Assembly: GCA_947095535.1 (NCBI GenBank)
Contig: OX352774.1
Span: 240,399,825 to 240,463,824 of the forward strand
Length of the DNA stretch: 64,000 bases
DNA from: Poecilobothrus nobilitatus
Taxonomy: Eukaryota > Arthropoda > Insecta > Diptera > Dolichopodidae
Direction of reading: 5' to 3'
Under the pieces are notes generated by a model, which had not been told where the DNA came from, did no database searches, and saw nothing but the letters and a program-made list of their open reading frames with translations. How positions within the stretch are numbered: position 1 is the first letter of the stretch; each line of letters begins with the position of its first letter. The position numbers and the translations under genes were made by a program. Below, piece after piece: positions 50,198 through 59,383 of this stretch.

Positions 50198-50211
50198 TTT
50201 TTTTTTTTTTT
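50170..50211 (-). other. Poly-A tract of the LINE
   Basis: Poly-T on the plus strand, about 28 + 14 nt interrupted by one A, directly after the 3' UTR of ORF2. Poly-A tails are normal for Jockey-clade elements. It is 177 bp short of the target duplication. Confidence 0.8.
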
Positions 50212-50292
50212 TAAACACAGGAATACAGGAATGTAACAAGAAATATTTTTAGTGTTATATTGCGAGAGTTAGCTCTTTAATTATCTTTAATT

Positions 50293-53000
50293 TTACGTTT
50301 GAAGATTTCTAATTAGAACATTGTCTGAGTAGCATAATTTATCAGAAAATGTTTCTATTATGTTATTAATTTTTTCGCCAATGAATTGCATACCATCTTT
50401 GTCGTGTAGTTTTTTAGTTGAGAAATGAAAAGGTAAATTATACATTAATTTTAGTAGTTTGTTTTGTAAGATTTGTAGTTTATTTATGTGGTAATTTGCA
50501 CAATGACCCCATACTGGTGCACCGTATGTCATTATTGGAATGAAGATGCATTTTAGAATAATCATCTTGTTATCTGTGGACAACGTGGATCTGCGATTTA
50601 TAAGCGGGTAAAGTATTTGGATAGTTTTATTAATTTTGTTGACGGTTTTACTAATGTGAAGTTGAAATGTTAGTTTTTTATCCAGATGTATACCAAGGTA
50701 TTTGACAGAATCAGCCCAAGGAATACATTGCTGGTTCATAATTAAATTATTTTGGGGGACATAACAGTTTTTACGCTTGCGAGTAAAGAAGACAGCATTT
50801 GATTTTTCTGCATTTGCAGAGATTTTCCATTTATAAAAATAATTTGTGAGTGTATTTAATGCCACTTGCAATTTGTTTTCTATATCTTTAGCTAATAAAT
50901 CTGCAGTAAATATGGTTGTGTCGTCAGCAAAACTGGATATGAGACAGTTTTGTACTATAGGCATATCACTTGTATATAAATTGTATAGCGTGGGTCCTAG
51001 GACAGATCCTTGGGGTACGCCAGCAGGAACGTGGTTTAGGTCAGATGTGGTTTTGTCTATGTGAACTCGGAAATATCTGTTATGTAAAAAGCTTTTAATA
51101 ATTTTAATTAAGAACATAGGTACACGATATGTATAGAGCTTGTGTAGCAGTCCTTTATGCCAAACAGAATCGAAGGCTGCCTGGATGTCTAGAACAACCA
51201 GTCCTACCGACTTACTGCTTTGTAGGCTTGATTTGACAAAATTTCGGACTCTCAATAATGGGTGAGCTGTGTTGTGCCCAGCTCTAAAGCCAAATTGCTC
51301 ATTTGGTAATATGTTGTGTGTTTTCACAAAATTTTCAAGTCGAGTTTTAATTAGTTTCTCGAATATCTTGGAAAAGTGATTTAATAGACTAATTGGTCTG
51401 TAACTTTTGGGATCATCTCGTGGCTTGTTTGGTTTAGAAATGGCAACGATTTTGGCTTCTTTCCAGGGTTGGGGGAAGTATCCTGTTATAAGACATGAAT
51501 TTAGAATGAAAATTAGATATTGCACTATTTGGTAAATTTTTTAAACAAGTATTGGATATGTTATCTACACCAGGCGATTTCTTTCTTTTTAGCGATTTTA
51601 TGATGTTAATAACTTCTACCTCTTTTATTTCTTCTGAGCCCTCAGTAACGTTTTCATTATCTTCAATCACTTTACATGACTCATCTACTATAACTTTTGT
51701 AATATCATCGCTAAGATCATTCGTTTGTATATGTTTGTCTAAGAAGCATTTGGCTAATAAGTTTGCCTTTTCTACTTTTAAGACGTAAACTTTGTTATTG
51801 CATTTTAAGGGTGGGATATTTTGGTTGCTATTTTTAATAACTTTAGTTATTTTCCAGAATGGTTTGGAGCATTTGTTTAAGGACTTAAGCTTGTTACTCC
51901 ATTGCAAATTTCTGAAAGTATTAATTTCATGTTGTATTTTTTCATTGAAGAACCTAAGTTGAGCTTTGTGTATCAAATTACGACTTCTAAGCCAATTTCT
52001 TTTTATGCAATTACGCTTTTTAATAAGAACAATTATTTCTGAAGGAAGTTGTGTGCTGTAAGGTTTGCATTGCTTTCTAGGGACCGTCAAAATTAATTGC
52101 TTCAGCAATTTTATTATTTAAGAAGCATATCATGTTATCTATCCTGGACTGATAGGAAACTGATCTGCTTATATGATTAGTTTTTTTGAATTCCGCGTCA
52201 ATGTGCTTTTTGAACATTTTCCATTTAGCATTTGAGTAATCTAAATAGGAATGTTCGACTGCACTGTAGCTGGTAGAAATCTTTAGTAAAACCGGGAGAT
52301 GATCAGACGATAGATCAGTTATTGCCCTTGGTTGTGAAGCAAGTTCTGGTGAGTTTGTTAAGAATATGTCTAGAGTTGAAGGCTTGCTTTTACTACTTGT
52401 TGGTATATATGTTGGTTCTGGTGAAAAAAGTATCTTAAATTTATTAATTGTAATTAAGTTGGATGTTGCCCCAACAATTAGCCCTTGCAAAATTGATTAC
52501 GACAGTTTAAATCACCGCCCAAAATATATTTACATTTTATTCGTGAAAATTTAAGAATATCAAATTTGAACATTTGTTTTATATGCAATAAATTTTTTTT
52601 TTTCCTTTTCTATTACTTTGCAGTTGGTATTTAAGCAAGTGGCAGAGTTTCCAGGGAAATAGGTTGCATAGATTTGAAATTTTTTATTGGTTTCATCGTT
52701 GATTTCTATTTCAATTCCTAAATTTTCTATAACATGTGTATTTAAAATTGGTAATAAGTTGTGTTTTATCGTTTTCTTAATAACAATGGCTACTCCCCCT
52801 CCTTTTTTAATATTTCTATCATTTCTATGCACTACAAATAGCGGATGATAAAATTTTTTATTATAATCTAACCAAGTCTCACTTAAAAGACTAACATCAA
52901 CATCATTAGCAATTAAAAAATTAAAAAATTCAATAGATTTGTTTTGAATTGCTCGGGCATTCCAAATTAGTATATTTATTTTATTAACAGATTTAACCAT
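50293..53000 (-). pseudogene. LINE ORF2: endonuclease-reverse transcriptase, frameshifted
   Basis: It starts at ATG 53000, overlapping the ORF1 stop by 8 nt (ATGGTTAA). The N-terminal piece is an APE-type endonuclease: ILIWNARAI with the catalytic Asn, LLSETWLD with the catalytic Glu, then GGDLNCRNQ and DLSSDHLPVLL with the catalytic His. A linker and the RT start (SLKRKKSPGVDNISNTCLKN) lie at 51434-52108. The RT core is in a 410-codon frame (50293-51525): YRPISLLNH, VVLDIQAAFDSVW, PAGVPQGSVLGP and the FADD active site (residue 199 of that frame). The C-terminus is MTYGAPVWGH and beyond, to a normal stop. Frame breaks fall near 52593-52603 (an 11-nt T run), 52490, 52095 and 51530. The motifs themselves are intact, so the breaks are young or sequencing errors. 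It would nick and prime on genomic DNA. Confidence 0.88.
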
Positions 53001-54435
53001 TAATATTATATAAATATTTAACAGTCAATTCTGTTATGACTTGAAATTTTTCTTGTTTATTAGTACATTTACTCAGTTTATTAAGTAAGTCAATAGTTAA
53101 AGAGTTAATCTCACTTACAGTAAATAAGTTGTTAATATTATTGTTAGTGGTATTATTTAGTTGCTGGCTACAATTAATACTACTTACAAAATTATTATTA
53201 TTGCTGCTATTGTTGTTACTGCTACAGTTGCGTTTTGATATTAAGCTACTCCAATTTATTTGTGTTGTTGTTGGGAGAGTATTACAATTATTGAGCGAAG
53301 TACTGCTATTTTTGCTATTTCTTTTTTGCATAGCAGGAAAGTTATCATTATAGTTGTTGTAAGCATTGAAGTTTGTGTTATTTTTATTAGATTGATAATT
53401 AACATTTGCATTATCTGCTCTAATACTCACAGCCTTTTTACCACTACGCTTGTTTAGGAGATTTACATATGATGCTCTACATGGACAAGAGAGGTCTGAA
53501 GAGTGGTGATTCCCGCTGCAGTTTGCACATTGTAGATTTGTTTTCTTTTCACATGTGGCAGTTTTGTGATTTTTGGAACAGTAAGCACATGATGTTGCTA
53601 TATGACAGTGGCTAGAACCATGACCGTACAGTTGGCAATTATGGCATTGTGTTAATTTATTTTGTGATTTCGTTTTATATTCCCGCCTTACTTTTGTGTG
53701 ATTTATGTAACAAAAATCTTTTTTTAATTCGTGTAGAGTGATAGATTTATTTTCAAAATAAATCACGTACATAACAATGTTAAAGTTAAATTTTGTAACC
53801 TTTTCAATAATTTTGACTTCAATACATTTGAGATTCATATTAAGCAAGAGATTTTTTACTTCCTCGCAAGGCACTCTATCCAAACCGGATAAAATCACTT
53901 TATATGGTTTTGTGTATTTAGTGGCATAAGTGAAAAACTCAAAGCTGTTTGATTTTAGTAACTCACAAGTTTTTTTGTATGATTCATCAGATTTTAGGTA
54001 CACTTTGATTCCGATAGATATACTTTTAATATGGTAGTCGACTATTTCGGATTTTTTCATAAAACTATGAATACAACTAGCATTTTTTTTTAGTATTGTT
54101 ATAGGAGGAATAGATTTTATTGTCTCCTTAATTTCTTCATCAGCAATATCCACAGTTTCAATTTCTTTTTCATTTGCAACAGTTTGCAAAGGTAAGAAAT
54201 AATTATTGTTTTCGGTATTATTGTTATTATTGTTTGTAAGTGATTTATTTTCTTCTTTTTTTTTTTTTGTCATTGTTTCTTCTTTTGTTGCAGTTTCCGC
54301 AACAGTATTGTCAAAACTTTTACGTTTACAACTAATTTTATTATTTCGTAATACGATTTTTAAGAATTTATTAATCAAGCCGATACAATTTAACGAAGTG
54401 CACTCTATGCAAGCATAAAGAGAATGTCTAAACAT
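52993..54435 (-). CDS. LINE ORF1: gag-like nucleic-acid-binding protein
   Basis: A 480-residue intact frame. Residues 50-80 are Lys/Asn-rich low complexity. Residues 175-262 match the region that precedes the zinc knuckles in Jockey-clade ORF1 proteins (KVILSGLDRVPCEEVKNLLL). Three CCHC knuckles follow: C264-C267-H272-C277, C283-C286-H290-C295 and C303-C306-H310/311-C317. The C-terminal third is an Asn-rich linker with a final helix-like end. The protein coats the element's RNA during retrotransposition. The start is uncertain: the first about 35 residues (MFRHSLYACIECTSLNCIGL) do not look family-like and lie close to the insertion's edge, so translation may begin at a later Met or the true 5' end may be missing. 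Confidence 0.85.
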   Translation of the reverse strand: MFRHSLYACIECTSLNCIGLINKFLKIVLRNNKISCKRKSFDNTVAETATKEETMTKKKKEENKSLTNNNNNNTENNNYFLPLQTVANEKEIETVDIADEEIKETIKSIPPITILKKNASCIHSFMKKSEIVDYHIKSISIGIKVYLKSDESYKKTCELLKSNSFEFFTYATKYTKPYKVILSGLDRVPCEEVKNLLLNMNLKCIEVKIIEKVTKFNFNIVMYVIYFENKSITLHELKKDFCYINHTKVRREYKTKSQNKLTQCHNCQLYGHGSSHCHIATSCAYCSKNHKTATCEKKTNLQCANCSGNHHSSDLSCPCRASYVNLLNKRSGKKAVSIRADNANVNYQSNKNNTNFNAYNNYNDNFPAMQKRNSKNSSTSLNNCNTLPTTTQINWSSLISKRNCSSNNNSSNNNNFVSSINCSQQLNNTTNNNINNLFTVSEINSLTIDLLNKLSKCTNKQEKFQVITELTVKYLYNING

Positions 54436-54529
54436 GTCTAGTGCATGTCTAAACTCTGAATAATTTAAGTAATAAGTATATAATGTAAATATGATTCATA
54501 TTTGGGAGAATAAATTGAATTGGATTGAA
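54436..54529 (+). other. Opposite-strand retroposon-like tail at the LINE's 5' edge
   Basis: Plus strand: direct repeat CATGTCTA (twice), then AT-rich DNA ending GGGAGAATAAATTGAATTGG and ATTGAA, immediately before the target duplication. An AATAAA signal followed by TTGAA-type repeats resembles a LINE 3' end facing opposite to ORF1/ORF2. Confidence 0.45.
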
Positions 54530-54542
54530 TTATTTCTATGAT
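54530..54542. repeat. Target-site duplication, right copy
   Basis: TTATTTCTATGAT, identical to 49980-49992. Confidence 0.9.
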
Positions 54543-55052
54543 ATTGATATATATACATACTTATATAATATCATGTTTATTTACATATCGTATATGTCAT
54601 TAGTGAATGAATGATAAAAGTATAGATGTATATTATATAGCGCCGTATTTACATACATATATGTATTTTATTGTACTTATAAGAAATTATTCTGTCAATG
54701 GAATATTTAAATATAATATAATATAATATTTAAAATTATATTTACTATTTTGTACTAAGTAGTAGTACTAAGTAGTACTATAGTACTAATGGTACTATAG
54801 AATATTTGAAAAAGTTTTGGATTGATAATCGTTATGTGGAAGGTTAAAATCTGCTTTTGAAGAATGTATAAACATATAGCTTGAATATATGTACAACCCA
54901 TAGTTCTAGAAATTATAAAATTCACCCAAATTATTTTAAAATACTAAAATATTAAAAAAATAATATTGTAAGCAGAGTGACAGGCTGTGAACATACTAAC
55001 GGTTCGTACGGGTATCTAAGAGTTGACAAAGGCAACTGTATTCTTCCTCGTT

Positions 55053-57184
55053 ATTGTAATATTTGTTAACAAGTTTTATCAATTTCTATATGACCGTAAA
55101 ACCATTCCACACCATAGTCCCTTTATAATTATAGTATTTGAGCGCAATTATGTTATTGCTGACTCTCATAAAAATTAAAAATTCGATTTATGTTTATAAT
55201 TTATATAATATTAAACAGAGAATCAATTTAATTTTTTAATTATATAATACCACAATCAGCATTATTAATTAAAAATTAAAAAAGAAAAATGATTTCCACC
55301 ATTTTCCTTAAAAATTGTAAAAGCAATTCACAAATCCGATTATAATGCATTCAACTGTGATGTCCTTTCTTTGTATGCTTTTGTTTTTTTTTTTTGATAT
55401 TTTTAAATATTTTTTATAGGTTGAAATTTATTTCTTCTACAATATACCAATCAACTTAAAAAACAAACATTCACCCAATTACGATACACATAATTTCGTG
55501 AAATGACTCCACTTAAATTGGTATAATATTATTTTTTTTTTTTGTTGCAATTTTGTAAAATTATAGTATACGTATATTTTTTCAATGCTATATATATGCA
55601 TAATCAGTAAAGTTAAATATAATGAAAATTATATATATAAAGAGTTTTCAAAAGGTAGCAAAGCAATTGGTGAACTCCTATTTAACAATATTTCAATCTA
55701 TAAAAATGAAACAAGAGATGAACAAAAAACAAAAAACAAACAAACAGGAAAAGATAAAAAAGAAAGCAGTCAATGAATAATGAGAACAATTTTTCAAGAG
55801 AAACAATAATTTAACAATTTATTTTCTTTTGTTGGGTCCTGTTTTTTTCAAAGGTAAAATACTCAAGACCAGACATAAAACCAAAATGTATTTGAAATTT
55901 CAATCGTGCGAATAACAATAGAATAAATTTTAAAAGAATAATTCACATGCAGTTATCGCTGAATTATTGGTAATATAAGTATGTATCTACATATAAATTT
56001 TTATTATTACTTATATGGGATGAAATTGTACTGTAATTATACAGAAATATAATAAAAATCGTTTTTTTTTTCTGGTTAATAAAAAAAAAACGTTTAGATT
56101 GTAAATTTGAATATAAATACTTATATGTCGTGATTTTCCATATTAGTCATTGCGATATTTAAAAAAAAAAAAATTTAGAAAATTTCTTTTATATATTTAG
56201 CCTTAGATTAGTCTAATTTCATCTAAAAATATTTTGTATCTAGTACATCTTTAAAAAACAATATTTTACACTTACTTCGATCTTATAACAAAAAATTCTT
56301 TTAAACAAGAAATGAAACTTCCATTTCCTCAAAATTTCTTTCAAATAAACAAATAAGTTTTCATATTTTATTCAATTGTTATGCATATAATATTTAACTT
56401 GGGATCGAATAGATCCTAGAAAAATATATAAGAAACTAAGCAGATCATTTTAAAATTTTTGATTTTTCCATTTTTTATGTAAATTTTGATTTATTTTTGT
56501 AATCTTTTACGTAATTTAATACTTTACGTTACGACTCTACCTACATAAGTTCAAACTTTGGAAAATTGTTCTCAAAATGTTCGTCCCTATTCTGGAAACA
56601 TTTTTTTTAACTACTTTATTAATTTCATTGTATCTCCATCTTTAATCTGGAACAATTTTTCTACTTTTAGCCAATTTTAAAATTTAAATTTTGATGATAA
56701 TCGAAAAAACAATTTTTTTTAATTTTTTGTGAAACGTATTAATTTTATTTAAAAACTTTCAAAAGTATCTAATAATAATAGCAAAATAATTTTTTATTTA
56801 AGTCTCAATGCTACAAAAAAAAATCTGACTATATCTAACATTGAATATAATATGAAAAAGTTTCCATATGCCATCACATTTTAAATTTTTACATTTTATA
56901 TAAGAAGGCTAACATATATAAGGCTTTTATATACCTTTTATATACAAGAAAGCTAAAATCAGCAATTTATCTTCCCTGGGTGTAGTGAAAACTTTAGAGT
57001 TATTCTTGAATTCGAAGAAATGACCTTCGTTACTTCAATTTTGACAATTTCATAATTAAGAACGAGAAATTAGTTTTATTACCTTAATGTATTTTACTCT
57101 GATTGATGCTTCTAAATCTTTTAGAACAAGTGGGTTGTTTTATGGTTGTATTAAACTGTTGTAGCACAATATTATAATGATCTG
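55053..57184. other. AT-rich spacer
   Basis: No gene recognised. The 63-codon plus frame at 55585-55776 ends in a Lys/Gln-rich run from an A-rich tract and is probably chance. Confidence 0.5.
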
Positions 57185-57265
57185 TTTTTTTTTTTTTTTT
57201 TAATTCAAATCTTTATTTCCAAATATATACAAGAGTTTCCAGCATCTAAATTGAAGAACAAGAAT
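57185..57265 (-). mobile_element. Retroposon 3' end: AATAAA plus poly-A, minus strand
   Basis: Poly-T of about 17 nt at 57185-57201, with the reverse complement of AATAAA at 57212-57217. On the minus strand this reads ...GGAAATAAAGATTTGAATTA, then poly-A. It looks like the tail of a truncated LINE or a processed transcript. The body upstream (about 57220-57330) shows no coding motif. Confidence 0.5.
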
Positions 57266-57619
57266 TACAAGAATTCCAAAAATAAAGTTTATAAATAAAT
57301 TTTTTTACCAAGAAGTAAGAAATATTTTTGTTTATTAAAGAGTAGGATGTCAGTAGATATAAAAAGCTTATTACTTACTTTAACTGATAACTAAAAATAA
57401 ATAAATATGATGTTTGACAATGTTGTTTTTTTTTTTTTTTAATTTTATTTTAATTTTGTTTTATTTTAGTTTATCTTTCCTATATTCTTTATTTTTCTAC
57501 ACTAGAATTGTATTTTTTTCATCACTATTATAAAATATATTTTTAATTTCCCTTTTTGATCTCAACAATTAAAAATATTTCTTCAATCTGTTTTATCGTT
57601 AAAAGTATACATATGTAGG
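57266..57619. other. AT-rich spacer
   Basis: No gene recognised. Confidence 0.5.
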
Positions 57620-58230
57620 TGTAAAAGGAAGAAAATCTATTTAAAATCTAGTCAGAGGATAGACTTCACTGTGCCAATCTCTAGAATACCCGCACAAACT
57701 TAATATATGCTGTTTCCTGCTGTATGCTGTTAAAATTTAATATTTTTTTATTTATGTAAATGTTGGAGTTGTATGCCAGCTACTCAACATCGTTTACATC
57801 AAACAACGAAATTTTATAGAAGTTGCTATCATAAAAGTTGATCGTCTTTGGCAAAATTTAAAATGTCTAGGTTTAATAAATGCTAAAATATAAGTATATA
57901 AATTTTGGAGCTACTCAAACCCTTTGCCCTATAAAGTAACCAATTTTACTGAGATTATTTATAAAAAATTTAACTTCTTTTAATATAATATCTAGATTAA
58001 TTAGATACTGAATTATGCATATATAATAAAAGTAAAAAGTAAAAATTTTATCTAAATTATTTTTCCAGTTATCGTACGGACAAGTTGACGAACGTATTCA
58101 GCCAAATTGACTCAGAACTCAATTATGAACAAGAATATATATACTTTTTCATATCAATTTTGTTTCCTTTAAAATGTCACAAACATAAAGGCAAATATAT
58201 TATACCCTTAAATTATTGGCGGATATAAAA
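57620..58230 (-). mobile_element. Degenerate DINE-1/Helentron-like element
   Basis: On the minus strand from about 58210 the blocks TTTGTGACATT, AAAGGAAACAAAATTG, AAGTATATATATTCTTGTTC and GAGTCAATTTGGCTGAA, then CTTGTCCGTACGATAACT, follow the same order as the 5' region of element A and of DINE-1 (GTAAC...AAGGAAGC...TATATATTCT...GAGTCGAT...GTCCGT...ATAACTC). A patch near 57768-57790 (GGAGTTGTATGCCAGCTACT) resembles the 142-bp unit of family A. Both ends are too decayed to place exactly. Confidence 0.55.
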
Positions 58231-59383
58231 AGATAAATATATCTGAATATAAGAATATTGAAGGATCAATTTGATTGTAGCAACATAAAATTTTGAATTT
58301 TCTCTGTACAAAATATAAAAAAACACATATGAAACCGTTGAATAAACTGGTTTTTCAAGTGTATACATTTTTTTATAAATTTTTTTTATATACATATTGA
58401 GTATTTTCAAATTTTCAACTGTGTTATTACCAGTAAAATCCATTTCAAATAATTCTGAAGTAATTTTTATCAAATGACTCAACCAATAATTAATTATATA
58501 GTTATTGAAAATGCTATGCTAACTTAATCCTTTTTGTCTGAATAAAATTCATTAAATGTTTCGATAAAATTATATAAATATAATTTATTGGAACAATTCC
58601 TTTTATTTCATCTAATAGCTTAAAAAAAACTATCTACCACTTCTTTTCTTATAGTTCCACATATATTTTTGTTTTTTTAAAAGCTTACCTCTTTAATGGT
58701 ATAAGGAATTCTCTATAAACTGTTAATTGTGCTTTTTTATTTCTCTTAAATCATTTAATTTAATAAATATATATATTTTTTTTTTACGATCTTTTGAAAA
58801 TTTGATCTAAACTTGATTCTGACATACTTTTTTCACGAATCCTTGCATCCTTTCTGTTATAGTTCCCTTTTTATAGCAAAATTTAAAAGGACTTGATGTT
58901 TCACAACTATAGCATATTTCAAGTATAATGCTTCTTGTCAACTTTATAAATACTATTTTTTGCTCAATTTTTCAATTTAATCCTCATTAAATTACCGCTC
59001 AGATAACTGATAAGTTAAGTATACTTTGTATTGACGAATAGCTTACATTAAAGTACGTTTTACATGTATTAATTGTAATAAATTCCATTTCTAGTATAGG
59101 TTTTTCACTACTTACATTCTCAAGGATATCTAACTAGGCTTAGAATTTAACTGTATCATATTGAATGACATAAAATATAAAAAAAAAACTGTTACTATTG
59201 AAAAAGGACATGACGAAAATGGTTACGGTAAAATATTTTTTAAATTTGTTTTTAATTTTAATGTTTCATTTGTCAATTTGATATCGAAATCATATGGTAT
59301 TAAAATTATACTTCATATGAATATAAGGTTAGAAAAAAAACTGTTTTATTTTTATTTGCAGTAGATGCCTTGTTTCAAAAAAA
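58231..59383. other. AT-rich spacer
   Basis: No gene recognised; open frames of 67 and 89 codons here are low-complexity. Confidence 0.5.

Larger units (their letters stand above)
49993..54529 (-). mobile_element. Jockey-clade non-LTR retrotransposon, near full length
   Basis: A 4,537-bp insertion within B1, bounded by a perfect 13-bp target duplication. On the minus strand it has ORF1 (gag-like, CCHC knuckles), an overlapping ORF2 (endonuclease plus reverse transcriptase), a short 3' UTR and a poly-A tract (poly-T at 50170-50211). Two parts are not explained by a simple insertion. One is 176 bp between the target duplication and the poly-A. The other is about 94 bp at the far end that reads on the plus strand as AATAAA followed by TTGAATTGGATTGAA. 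ORF2 has several frameshifts, so this copy is not autonomous as written. Confidence 0.85.
48938..55052 (+). mobile_element. B-family Helentron-like element B1, split by a LINE
   Basis: 5' T-run and ATACCCGTACG (48943-48953); TATACCCG and CGGGTATA form an 8-bp stem at the extreme 5' end. GTCCGTCCGTCC lies near 49073, and a C-like internal module covers about 49260-49800. After the LINE insertion (49993-54529) the element resumes to its 3' end. CGTACGGGTAT (55005-55015) is the perfect inverse of the 5' 11-mer. The hairpin AGTTGACAAAGGCAACT is at 55021-55037, then GTATTCTTCCTCGTT to 55052. Without the LINE it is about 1.58 kb. Non-coding. Confidence 0.82.

Noticed and set aside
53129..54418. Plus-strand Leu-rich frames
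   Set aside because: Antisense shadows of the LINE ORF1 Asn-rich and Lys-rich segments.
43637..55052. A large B-ended composite element
   Set aside because: B2 and B1 each have complete 3' ends facing outward and 5' ends facing inward; the interval is filled by an independent C element. Two separate insertions explain it.
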